The position numbers and the translations under genes were made by a program. The notes under the pieces were generated by a model, which was given only the letters and a program-made list of their open reading frames with translations, did no database searches and was not told the origin of the DNA. Positions 27,952 to 35,426 of a stretch of 64,000 nt of DNA are shown piece by piece. Numbering within the stretch: position 1 is the first letter of the stretch; every line of letters starts with the position of its first letter. Source of the DNA: Tessaracoccus sp. SD287 (GTDB lineage: Bacteria; Actinomycetota; Actinomycetes; Propionibacteriales; Propionibacteriaceae); assembly GCF_017355265.1 (NCBI RefSeq), contig NZ_JADIJQ010000002.1, forward strand, positions 95,106 to 159,105, read 5' to 3'.

Positions 27952-28569
27952 TCAGACGAAGATCACCTGGGCGTTCTCGCTGATGACGATGAAGTCGGCG
28001 GCGGAGATCACTCCCTCCACGGCTGGGTGCAGGTCAGCCTCGAGAAGCTTCATCATGTCGAAGGTCAACCGGCAGGCGTACATGTGCGCGCCCTGGGCTG
28101 CGAGCATGTCCAGGAACTCCGGGACGTCGGGGATGTCCAGTTCGGCCATCTCCTTCTTGAAGTAGCGGGTGGCGAACGCGCCCATGCCCGGCAGCCCGCC
28201 CAGTTGCTGCGGCATCGAGACGTGCTCCAGGCCAGGCCGCAGGTTGCCCAGCGCGGGCATGTGCATGGCCGTGTTGCCGGTCAGGGTGAACTTCAGGTTC
28301 TTGTTCGTCTTCTGGTTCGCGATGTCGAGCCCCCAGAAGGTGAAGAAGATGTGCACTTCTGCGCCCTCACTGAGGGCCGCCGTTCCCATGATGAGCGCAG
28401 GGTAGGCCATGTCGAGGTTGCCCTTGGAACAAATGAAGGCGATCTTGCGCGGCCCGGCGTAGGCAGCCGCACCGGGGACGGCATCGTCGGTGGCCACCGC
28501 CACGCCGCCTCCCGACGTGGGTCGGGGGCCGAAGTCCGGCATGATGAAGCCGGCGGGAATGTCAATCAT
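27952..28569 (-). CDS. DsrE/DsrF/DrsH-like sulfur-carrier family protein
   Basis: 205 residues. After a Pro/Gly-rich N-terminal 35 residues comes a DsrE-like domain: KIAFICSKGNLDMAYPALIM, GAEVHIFFTFWGL, and the distal MYACRLTFDMMKL. The two cysteines (FICSK and YACRL) are the candidate persulfide sites typical of this subgroup. It has an AGGAGATC ribosome-binding site and is the last gene of the SQR/DsrC operon. Related DsrE-like proteins transfer sulfane sulfur. Role here, accepting or passing on persulfide made by the SQR-like enzyme, is inference from context. Confidence 0.85.
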   Translation of the reverse strand: MIDIPAGFIMPDFGPRPTSGGGVAVATDDAVPGAAAYAGPRKIAFICSKGNLDMAYPALIMGTAALSEGAEVHIFFTFWGLDIANQKTNKNLKFTLTGNTAMHMPALGNLRPGLEHVSMPQQLGGLPGMGAFATRYFKKEMAELDIPDVPEFLDMLAAQGAHMYACRLTFDMMKLLEADLHPAVEGVISAADFIVISENAQVIFV

Positions 28570-28578
28570 GGAGATCTC

Positions 28579-28893
28579 CTAGACGCAGCCGACGGGCTTG
28601 GGCAGGCCGGCCAGCCAGGACATCTTCTTGGCGGGCTTGCCGGGGAACAGGCGGTAGAGCTCCTTGATGTCGAACCCGCCCACGGTCTGCATCCGTCGCA
28701 ACGTGGGGGTGACACCGGTGGCGGCCGAGTCCTGACGCATGAACCGGATCGGCGCCCAGTGGTCGGCGTCCATCTCGACGCCGATCAATGCGGCAAGGTC
28801 GACGGCCAGGTCCTCGCTCCACTCGTCGCGTTGGGTGAAGAACCCCTCGTCGTTGACCTGGAAGCTTCGGCCGTTCAGGGTGTTGGTGGCCAT
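28579..28893 (-). CDS. DsrC/TusE-like sulfur relay protein with a single C-terminal cysteine
   Basis: 104 residues. It has the DsrC/TusE fold signature (FQVNDEGFFTQRDEWSEDLA) and the swinging C-terminal arm ending AGLPKPVGCV, whose penultimate Cys is the sulfur-carrying CysA. True DsrC has a second cysteine about ten residues earlier; here that place holds Ser in KKMSWLAGLP, so only one reactive Cys exists, as in TusE-type carriers. It starts 1 nt after the SQR-like gene ends, with GAGGAGG upstream, and is followed 9 nt later by the DsrE-like gene. It likely shuttles persulfide from the oxidoreductase; no dissimilatory sulfite reductase is seen. Confidence 0.87.
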   Translation of the reverse strand: MATNTLNGRSFQVNDEGFFTQRDEWSEDLAVDLAALIGVEMDADHWAPIRFMRQDSAATGVTPTLRRMQTVGGFDIKELYRLFPGKPAKKMSWLAGLPKPVGCV

Positions 28894-28894
28894 G

Positions 28895-30130
28895 TCATGC
28901 CTCCTCGTGCTTGCCGGCCATCGACATCTTCGTCGGGACGGGCAGTGTGTGCCCTGGCAGCAGCAGGCGCCAGTAGATCTGCTCGAAGGCCAGCTTGCCC
29001 AGATGGTTCATCCGGGACGCCCCCAGCAGTCGCAGCGGTCCGACGACGGGCAACGGGTAGGTGCCGGTCAGCGGCTGGGTGTCGTAGTTGAAGTCGAGCA
29101 GCATGGCCTTGCCGCGTCCCGACTCCACGAAGCAGTTGGCATGTCCGTCGAACTGGTTGGGCATCGGTCTGCCCTCGATCACCGCGAGGAAGTTCGGCAC
29201 GAAGGACTCGACCGAGAAGTGGGCCACCGCCCCGGCCTTCGATGTCGGAATGTTGCTGGCATCGCCCAGGACGAACATGTTCGGGTGGTCCGGGGAGCGC
29301 AGCGTGTGCTTGTCGACGGGGATGAAGTCGTTCTCGTCCCCCAGGCCCGAGTCGCGGACGTACTGCTGGCCGGTGTTCAGCGGAACGGTGACGAGCAGGT
29401 CGAAGGGCTGCTCGCGACCGTCATAGGCAACCATCACCTGGCGGTCGTTGTCGATGCGTTCCACGGCGAAGTCGGTGGTCTGGCGGATCGAGCGCTCCGC
29501 CAGCAGGGTGCCCAACTCGTGGGAGGCGACCGGCTTGGTGAAGGCGCCGTCCAGCGGGGTGACATAGGTGATGTCGACCTTGTGCCGGATGCGGCGCTTG
29601 CGGAAGTAGTCCTCGACCAGGAAGGCGAACTCGAGGGGGGCGACCGGGCACTTGATGGGCAGGTCGGTGATGTGAACCACCAGCTTGCCGCCGCCGAACG
29701 CTTCCAGTGCGTCGCGCAGCCTGGTGGCCCCGTCGAGGGTGTAGAAGTCGAAGACCTTGCGGTGCCACAGGCTGCCGTCGCCCATGCCCGGGGTGAGGTC
29801 GGGACGGGGACGGGTGCCGGTGGCGACCAGGAGCCAGTCGTAACCAAGGGTCTGGCCGTTGTCGAGGTCGACCTCATTGTCCTCGGCTCGCACCTTGCCA
29901 ATGCCGCTCTGGACGAAGTCGACGCCCGCTGGCAGGTATCGATGCCGCGGCCGGCTGACGCGCTCCGGCTCGTAGCGGCCGAAGGGAACGAACAGGTAGC
30001 CGGGCTGGTAGTGGTGCTCGTCGTCGCGGTCGACGACCGTGATCGACCAGGCGTCGGACAGGTCTCGACGCAGGTGGTTGGCGAGCATGGTGCCGGCTGT
30101 TCCGGCACCGAGGATGAGCAGACGCTTCAT
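28895..30130 (-). CDS. Sulfide:quinone oxidoreductase-like flavoprotein
   Basis: FAD-dependent membrane-associated oxidoreductase; 411 residues from ATG 30130. The longer reading from 30253 runs through the operator. It has the N-terminal dinucleotide fold LLILGAGTAGTMLANHL, the second-glycine-motif strand LLVATGTRPRPD, and the C-terminal FVLGDASNIPTSKAG. It contains just two cysteines, C161 in IKCPVAPLEF and C333, which can form the polysulfide-bearing redox pair of SQR. A C-terminal amphipathic stretch (FEQIYWRLLLPG) could anchor it to the membrane and quinone. It leads the operon SQR-DsrC-DsrE, so it probably oxidises sulfide to persulfide. A CsoR/CstR-like operator lies 10 bp upstream. 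Confidence 0.83.
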   Translation of the reverse strand: MKRLLILGAGTAGTMLANHLRRDLSDAWSITVVDRDDEHHYQPGYLFVPFGRYEPERVSRPRHRYLPAGVDFVQSGIGKVRAEDNEVDLDNGQTLGYDWLLVATGTRPRPDLTPGMGDGSLWHRKVFDFYTLDGATRLRDALEAFGGGKLVVHITDLPIKCPVAPLEFAFLVEDYFRKRRIRHKVDITYVTPLDGAFTKPVASHELGTLLAERSIRQTTDFAVERIDNDRQVMVAYDGREQPFDLLVTVPLNTGQQYVRDSGLGDENDFIPVDKHTLRSPDHPNMFVLGDASNIPTSKAGAVAHFSVESFVPNFLAVIEGRPMPNQFDGHANCFVESGRGKAMLLDFNYDTQPLTGTYPLPVVGPLRLLGASRMNHLGKLAFEQIYWRLLLPGHTLPVPTKMSMAGKHEEA

Positions 30131-30139
30131 GCACCCACG

Positions 30140-30155
30140 ATACCCCCGGGTGTAT
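30140..30155 (-). promoter_or_regulatory. CsoR/CstR-family-like operator upstream of the sulfide operon
   Basis: ATACCCCCGGGTGTAT is a 16-bp inverted repeat with one mismatched pair, of the same A/T-flanked C/G type as the copper operator at 13008. The persulfide sensor CstR uses very similar sites and controls SQR-type operons in other bacteria. It sits 10 bp before the ATG at 30130, where binding would block initiation. No CstR or CsoR gene is in the window. Confidence 0.65.
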
Positions 30156-30244
30156 GGACTCCGACAGGGGGTCGTAGACAATTCGCGTGTGCTTGATGCC
30201 ACAGAACGGTGCCGGAACACGCCGCGTCGGCGTCCGGTGCCGTC

Positions 30245-30314
30245 AACAACCAAGTCCCCCAGAGCACGTGCCCTGCACTGGTGCAGGGCGTGTGCTCTGG
30301 GGGACTTGGTTGTT
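30245..30314. terminator. Very long near-perfect palindrome (34-bp arms)
   Basis: The arm at 30245-30278 begins AACAACCAAGTCCCCCAGAG and pairs with 30281-30314 over 34 positions; the only departures are two adjacent G.U-type pairs. Only TG separates the arms. It lies after the stop of the zinc alcohol dehydrogenase gene (30344, minus) and before the sulfide operon promoter, so it may terminate the former. It is far longer than a normal terminator and has no T-tract. Confidence 0.7.
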
Positions 30315-30343
30315 CACGCGCTCGCCCGTTGACCGGTGTGCCC

Positions 30344-31384
30344 TCAGGGCTTGACGACCACCTTCACCCCGGCACCGCTGGCCGAGAACTCAATGGCTTC
30401 CAGCACGTCGTCGAGGGTGAACTCGTGGGTCACGATCTTCGAGGCGTCGATGACACCCGATTCCAGCAGGCGCATGGCCGCCTCGCCATGCTCACGGCGC
30501 GAGTTGGACGTACCGGTCACGTCGATCTCGCCGTAGTGGATGGTGTTCGGGTCGAACTCGACCGACCCCCCGGCCGGGAAGCCGGCGAAGGCATTGACCC
30601 GGCCACCCTTGCGGACCAGACCCAGCGCCTCGACGAACAACTCGCCCCGACCAATGCAGATGACCGCGATGTCGGCACCCCGACCCTGGGTCAGCCCCCG
30701 CACGACCTCGTCCAGGGACTGCTGGGCCGGGTCGACGACATGGGTGGCCCCGAGCTCGAGGGCGGTCTGGCGCCGGGACGGCGACAGGTCGCTGACGACC
30801 ACGTGGGACGCGCCACCGAGGCGGGCCAGGGCGGCGTGCAGCAGGCCAATCGGTCCGGCCCCCATGATGACGATGGTCTCACCGAGCTTCTGCTGGTAGT
30901 TCTCGCGGCCGTTCAGCACGCAGGACAGCGGCTCCATCAGTGCCATGTGCTCGAAGGGCAGGTCAGGGCTGAGCGTGACGACGGCATTGCGCTGGCGCAC
31001 GGCCTGCGCGGGCAGGATGCCGTACTCGGCCAGGCCACCGTTGATCTTGTAACCGAACAGCTCCAGGCTCTCGCAGTGCTGTTCCTCGCCGTGGGTGCAG
31101 TACCAGCAGGACCCGCACATCACCGAGGGCACCACGGCGAAGCGGTCGCCGACCTGGTACTGGGTGACCCCCTCGCCGAGTTCGACGACCTCGCCGGCGA
31201 TCTCGTGGCCCAGGACCACGCCGCGGTCGATGCCCTTGGACTTCTCGCCACGCAGGATGCGCACGTCGGTGCCGCACACGGTGTTGGCGCCCACCTTGAA
31301 CAGCACCTCGCCGGGGCCGGGCACGGGGGTGGGGACGTCCTCGAGCGCGAGCTCCCCGGGGCCCTTGAAGATGGCGGCCTTCAT
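30344..31384 (-). CDS. Zinc-dependent medium-chain alcohol/polyol dehydrogenase
   Basis: About 346 residues from ATG 31384; the reading that extends to 31711 is inside the aldolase gene. Catalytic zinc ligands appear in NTVCGTDVRI and GHEIAGEVVELGEG; structural zinc is held by four Cys in MCGSCWYCTHGEEQHC. The Rossmann fold shows VIMGAGPIGLLHAALARLGG followed by VVSDLSPSRR, suggesting NAD(H) preference. Such sorbitol/threonine-dehydrogenase-like enzymes oxidise polyols or sugar alcohols. It starts 2 nt after the DhnA-type aldolase gene, forming a two-gene operon that could dehydrogenate then cleave a sugar acid or ketose. Substrate not resolved. Confidence 0.88.
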   Translation of the reverse strand: MKAAIFKGPGELALEDVPTPVPGPGEVLFKVGANTVCGTDVRILRGEKSKGIDRGVVLGHEIAGEVVELGEGVTQYQVGDRFAVVPSVMCGSCWYCTHGEEQHCESLELFGYKINGGLAEYGILPAQAVRQRNAVVTLSPDLPFEHMALMEPLSCVLNGRENYQQKLGETIVIMGAGPIGLLHAALARLGGASHVVVSDLSPSRRQTALELGATHVVDPAQQSLDEVVRGLTQGRGADIAVICIGRGELFVEALGLVRKGGRVNAFAGFPAGGSVEFDPNTIHYGEIDVTGTSNSRREHGEAAMRLLESGVIDASKIVTHEFTLDDVLEAIEFSASGAGVKVVVKP

Positions 31385-31386
31385 GG

Positions 31387-32175
31387 TCACTTCACCTGCC
31401 CGTGGGTGATGGCGCTCAGCGCCTTGGTGGTGGCCACCGGGTCGTCGGTGTTCCACACGTTGCGCCCGAAGATGAGGCCCTTGGCGCCCGAACGGATGGC
31501 TCCGGCAGCAGCAGCCTCGACGGCCGAGGCGTCGCCCTTGGCGCCGCCGAGGGTCAGCACCGGGATGTCGCCGACGGTCTCGATGATGCGCGGCATGGTG
31601 GTCTCGTCGGTGTACTCGGTCTTGATGACGTCGGCACCCATCTCGGCCGCGATGCGGTTGACCTTGGCCAGCAGCTCGGGGTCCTTGCGGTCGTCGTTGC
31701 GCAGCCCCCACAGGGTGCCCTCGACGATCAGCGGGATGCCGACGCGTCGCGCCTCATGGGCGGCCGCCGCAACGGCCTTGACGTTGTCGGCGAACATGGC
31801 GCCGTCGGTCGGGTTGAGGATCAGGTACATGCACATCGCGCCTGCGCCCAGGGCCAGCGCCTCCGACGGGCTGGTCAGCACGCGGTAGCGCTCGCCCAGC
31901 TCGTTCTTGTCGCCCTCGTCGAGGAAGCACCAGTCGGCGCGCAGCACCGGGACGGGTGCCCCGCGGCGGGCGAACAGGTGCGAGCCCTGGCGCAGGATGC
32001 CGGGGTTCACCAGCACGCCCTCGGGGCCGCCATCGATGATCTTCTCGAGCAACTGCATGGGGTGACCGGACGAGGCCGGCATCGGCAGCGACTGGCCGTG
32101 GTCAAAGGCGGTGATGAACGAGCGGCCGCTGTCGGGGTTGAAGAGCTGGGCCAGACGAATGTCAGTGGCGGACAT
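31387..32175 (-). CDS. Class I (DhnA-type) aldolase family protein
   Basis: About 262 residues from ATG 32175, with AAGGAG 7 nt upstream; the reading from 32310 passes through tandem repeats and is rejected. This is a TIM barrel of the DhnA/LsrF class. The Schiff-base lysine is K185 in DVIKTEYTD, other blocks being FITAFDHGQSLP, PLIVEGTLWG, and the phosphate site VLTLGGAKGD with GLIFGRNVWN. Family members cleave fructose-bisphosphate, deoxyphosphogluconate or AI-2-derived compounds. Its tight coupling to a zinc dehydrogenase suggests a catabolic pathway for a sugar or polyol ending in a retro-aldol cut. Upstream tandem repeats separate it from the aldo/keto reductase. Confidence 0.85.
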   Translation of the reverse strand: MSATDIRLAQLFNPDSGRSFITAFDHGQSLPMPASSGHPMQLLEKIIDGGPEGVLVNPGILRQGSHLFARRGAPVPVLRADWCFLDEGDKNELGERYRVLTSPSEALALGAGAMCMYLILNPTDGAMFADNVKAVAAAAHEARRVGIPLIVEGTLWGLRNDDRKDPELLAKVNRIAAEMGADVIKTEYTDETTMPRIIETVGDIPVLTLGGAKGDASAVEAAAAGAIRSGAKGLIFGRNVWNTDDPVATTKALSAITHGQVK

Positions 32176-32230
32176 GGTGTTCTCCTTGGGTGTGCTGGGG
32201 GTCCAGGTGGTGGGGGCGTCTCGGGCGCAC

Positions 32231-32308
32231 GGGGTCATTCCCCGCGCGGCGTGGGGGTGCAGGGGGTCATCCCCCCGCGGCGTGGGGGTGCAGGGGGTCA
32301 TCCCCCGC
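32231..32308. repeat. 31-bp GC-rich tandem repeat (2.5 copies)
   Basis: Units at 32231-32261 and 32262-32292, plus a partial at 32293-32308, share GGGGTCAT, a C-run, GCGGCGTGGGGGTGCA. It lies in the 140-bp gap between the aldo/keto reductase and the aldolase. Each unit can fold through its C and G runs. Confidence 0.75.
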
Positions 32309-32315
32309 AAACAAC

Positions 32316-33146
32316 TCAGTACTCCACATCGGTCTCGGGGTCCTTGCCGACGCGTTCCTGCTCGAATCCGGCGATCACGGCCAGGTCGTCGTCGGTCAGT
32401 TCGAACCCGTGGATGTCGAGGTTCTCGCGGCGCCGCTGCGGGTCACCCGACTTGGCGATGCAGGGCACGCCCTGCTGCCACAGCCAGCGCAAGGCGACCT
32501 GCGCGGGGGTGACGTCATGGGCCGCGGCGATGCGTACCAGCCGTTGGTCGGCGAGCAACCCCTTGCCACGGCCGATCGAGCCCCATGACTGGACGACGAC
32601 GCCGCGCTCGGCCATCTGCTGGCGCAGCTGCGCCTGCTGGAAGCCGACGTGCACCTCGACCTGGTTGATGGCCGGCGCCTCACCGGTCTCGGCGACCAGT
32701 CGATCGACGTGCTCGGCGGTGAAGTTCGAGACTCCCAGGGTGCGGATCAGGCCCTCGTCGCGCAGTTCGCGCATCGACTGCCACGACTCCACGTACTTGT
32801 CGAGCCTGGGCAGCGGCCAGTGGATCAGGTACAGGTCGACGTAGTCGAGTCCCAGGTTGCGCAGGCTGGCCTTGAAGGAACGCTTGGCCTGCTCACGCTC
32901 CTGGTCGCCACCGCGCAGCTTGGTGGTCACCAGCACCTGGTCGCGCGGCACCGACGCCCCCCGCACACCGGCGCCGACGCCGGCCTCGTTGTGGTAGCGC
33001 TGGCCCGTGTCGACGGCGCGATACCCCTCCTCGACGGCCTGGCGGACCGCCACCTCAGCGGCGGCGTCGTCCAACTTCCAGGTGCCATAGGTGACCGGGG
33101 GCACCACCTGACCGGACGGGAGTTCCACACCTTGCACATCAGCCAT
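32316..33146 (-). CDS. Aldo/keto reductase
   Basis: NADPH-dependent carbonyl reductase; 276 residues. The catalytic tetrad is complete: D46 and Y51 in AVDTGQRYHNE, K76 in TTKLRG, and H109 in LYLIHWPLP. The C-terminal cofactor part (GVPCIAKSGDPQRRRENLDI) fits the prokaryotic AKR5-like group, where such enzymes reduce 2,5-diketogluconate, methylglyoxal or other aldehydes. The ATG at 33146 follows a TAGGGT box at 33153-33158 by 6 nt with no SD, suggesting a leaderless mRNA. It may accompany the aldolase/dehydrogenase pair but is separated by repeats. Confidence 0.92.
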   Translation of the reverse strand: MADVQGVELPSGQVVPPVTYGTWKLDDAAAEVAVRQAVEEGYRAVDTGQRYHNEAGVGAGVRGASVPRDQVLVTTKLRGGDQEREQAKRSFKASLRNLGLDYVDLYLIHWPLPRLDKYVESWQSMRELRDEGLIRTLGVSNFTAEHVDRLVAETGEAPAINQVEVHVGFQQAQLRQQMAERGVVVQSWGSIGRGKGLLADQRLVRIAAAHDVTPAQVALRWLWQQGVPCIAKSGDPQRRRENLDIHGFELTDDDLAVIAGFEQERVGKDPETDVEY

Positions 33147-33152
33147 GAAACC

Positions 33153-33158
33153 ACCCTA
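33153..33158 (-). promoter_or_regulatory. -10-like box for leaderless aldo/keto reductase gene
   Basis: TAGGGT on the minus strand, 6 nt before the ATG; no SD. Confidence 0.4.
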
Positions 33159-33302
33159 GCCGAGGCCCTCAGCGCCCAGCGGGACGGGTCACACACCTGC
33201 GAACTCGACGAAACCCCTAGTCACGGCCGAGAACTGGCCGCATGGCCAACAGCGGTGCGACCGGTTGTCACTCCGGACAGCAGCAAGTATCACTCTGGGG
33301 TG

Positions 33303-35360
33303 TTACAGGGCCTCACCCGTCGCCTGCTCGGCCCGGCGTCGGCGGTCGAGGTCCACGAGCAGGGCTGCGGTCAGGTCATTGCTGACGTGGCGCAGTCGGG
33401 TGATGTCGAGGGCCTGATAGCGCTGCCCGACGGTCGGCTCGATCTCTGCCAGCACCTTCTCGTCGCAGTGTTCGGCGGCTGCCACGGCCAGTTCGGCGCG
33501 CAACTCCTCGCTGAGCACGCCGCCCTTCTTCTCGTCCTTGGCGGCGACGACGACGGCCGCCTGTTCCGCGTCGGCGGCGACCTCCGGGTCTTCGGTGGTC
33601 AGCATCAGGGCGGTGGTCGACAGCCGTGCCAGGCCACGCTGGAAGTCGCCGTCCCCCAGGTCGGTGACCGCGCGGCGCAGCAGCGGATTGTGATCGGCGT
33701 CGGCCAACTCGCTGAGCAGCCGCAACTGCAGGCCCATCAGGCGCTCACCGGTGCGGGTCTGCGACGAGTAGCGTCCGATCGGCACCCGCAACTGGCGGGC
33801 GTCGCCCGAGGTCTGGCCCATCGTGGCCAACGCCTCCTGCCCCATCTCCTCGACGGTGTGGACGGTGTCGCGCAACGGCAGCGCCCTGATGGCCAGGGTG
33901 GCGACCAGTGCCACCACGGCCAGCGGCACGGCCAGCAGGAAGACGGTGCCCAGCGAGTCGGCCAGGGCGTGGCGCACCGCGTCGGCGACCGCTGGCGGCA
34001 ACTGGGCCAGTGCTGCGGGGTCGAGGACGACCCCGGCGTTGACACTGGCGGGGTCCGTGCCGGCTGGCAGGTAGTCGGGCAACCCTCTCACCAGCCCGAC
34101 GTTCATCAAGGTGCCGAACAGCGAGATGCCGATGGTCTGTCCGAGCACCCGGACGAACTGGGTCGACGAGGTGGCCACGCCCAGGTCGCGACGTGAGACC
34201 GCGTTCTGCACGATCAGCACGTACTGCTGCATGCAGGCACCCAACCCGACGCCGAAGACGAGCACCGCCAAGCTGAGCTGCCAGGGGGAGTCGCCGTACG
34301 TCAGCAGGCTCATCAGCCAGGCACCGACGCCCATCAGCAGCACACCGGCCAGGGTGAACTCCTTGTAGCGGCCGGTGCGGGTGATCAGCAGGCCAATGAT
34401 GATGCTGACCAGGATCATGGCGATGTTCATCGGCATCAGGATCAGACCGGACTCGGTGGCCGAGGCGCCCATCACGCCCTGGGCGTAGACGGGCACGTAG
34501 ATGATGATGCCGAACATCATCATGGCGATCACGAAGCCGGCCACGTTCGACCAGGTGAAGATGGAGTTGCGGAACAGTCCCAGCGGGATGACCGGTTCGT
34601 CCACCTTGGTCTCGACATAGATGAACACACCGAGCAGGATGGCGCCACCGATCAGCATTGCCAGGATCTGCCACGAGCCCCAGGCGAAGGTCGAGCCGCC
34701 GAACGAGATCGCAAGCAGCAACGAGACCATGGACAGGGTCAGGGTGGTGATCCCCCAGTGGTCGATGCGACCCTGACGAGGGGTGTGCGGCAGGTGCAGG
34801 AACCGGGCGATGGCAATGAAGGCCACGATGCCGATCGGGATCGAGGCGTAGAAGAGCACCCGCCAGCCGAAGGCATCGGTCATGGCGCCGCCCGCGAGCG
34901 GTCCGGCGACCTGCGCGACACCCATCGAGGCACCCATGTAGCCCTGGTACTTGCCCCGCTGACGAGGGGGAATGATGTCGCCGATGATCGTCTGGGACAG
35001 CGGCATCAGGATGCCCATGCCCACGCCCTGGACGCATCGGGCGAAGATCAGGAAGGCGAAGCTCATGCTGAGACCGGCCAGCGCCGAGCCCACCATGAAC
35101 AGGATCAGACCCGCCAGGTAGAAGGGCCGACGGCCGTACATGTCGGACAGCTTGCCCACGATCGGGGTGGTCACCGCGGTGACCAGCATCGACGAGGTGG
35201 CCAGCCACGAGTAGTGCTCCATGCCGCCGAGTTCGGCGACGATGCGCGGCATCGCGGGCCCCACAATGGTCATCGAGATCGCTGCCACGAACATGCCGAG
35301 CACGAGACCTATGAAGACGCGCTTCTCCTGGTGCCCCAAGGAGTATTCAGTTGCTGCCAC
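33303..35360 (-). CDS. MFS drug exporter (DHA2/EmrB-QacA type) with a large C-terminal cytoplasmic extension
   Basis: Proton-driven multidrug exporter; 685 residues from a GTG. About 14 transmembrane segments fill residues 15-520, with MFS motif A (GKLSDMYGRRPF) and the antiporter motif region (GPLAGGAMTDAFGWRVLFY). Typical DHA2 members end near 500-530; here about 165 further residues (from DTVHTVEEMGQEALATMGQ to the end) are soluble, helical and rich in Ala, Glu and Arg, of unknown role. A consensus-like promoter with a leaderless start and a TetR-type operator lie upstream, so it is likely induced by its substrate through a TetR repressor not found in the window. Confidence 0.88.
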   Translation of the reverse strand: MAATEYSLGHQEKRVFIGLVLGMFVAAISMTIVGPAMPRIVAELGGMEHYSWLATSSMLVTAVTTPIVGKLSDMYGRRPFYLAGLILFMVGSALAGLSMSFAFLIFARCVQGVGMGILMPLSQTIIGDIIPPRQRGKYQGYMGASMGVAQVAGPLAGGAMTDAFGWRVLFYASIPIGIVAFIAIARFLHLPHTPRQGRIDHWGITTLTLSMVSLLLAISFGGSTFAWGSWQILAMLIGGAILLGVFIYVETKVDEPVIPLGLFRNSIFTWSNVAGFVIAMMMFGIIIYVPVYAQGVMGASATESGLILMPMNIAMILVSIIIGLLITRTGRYKEFTLAGVLLMGVGAWLMSLLTYGDSPWQLSLAVLVFGVGLGACMQQYVLIVQNAVSRRDLGVATSSTQFVRVLGQTIGISLFGTLMNVGLVRGLPDYLPAGTDPASVNAGVVLDPAALAQLPPAVADAVRHALADSLGTVFLLAVPLAVVALVATLAIRALPLRDTVHTVEEMGQEALATMGQTSGDARQLRVPIGRYSSQTRTGERLMGLQLRLLSELADADHNPLLRRAVTDLGDGDFQRGLARLSTTALMLTTEDPEVAADAEQAAVVVAAKDEKKGGVLSEELRAELAVAAAEHCDEKVLAEIEPTVGQRYQALDITRLRHVSNDLTAALLVDLDRRRRAEQATGEAL

Positions 35361-35366
35361 CGTCGT

Positions 35367-35395
35367 AGGTTACGTCTGTTAACCATCTTTTCCAA
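35367..35395 (-). promoter_or_regulatory. Promoter of the MFS exporter
   Basis: On the minus strand, -35 TTGGAA (35390-35395) and -10 TAACCT (35367-35372) are 17 bp apart. The GTG start is 6 nt after the -10, so the transcript should be leaderless. Confidence 0.65.
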
Positions 35396-35410
35396 CATGG
35401 CCGAGGCAGT

Positions 35411-35426
35411 GAGTGAGTGCTCACTC
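35411..35426. promoter_or_regulatory. TetR-type palindromic operator upstream of the MFS exporter
   Basis: GAGTGAGTGCTCACTC has perfect 7-bp arms and a 2-bp centre, resembling many TetR-family operators. It lies 15 bp upstream of the exporter -35 and overlaps the stop of the DeoR-type gene. Confidence 0.6.
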
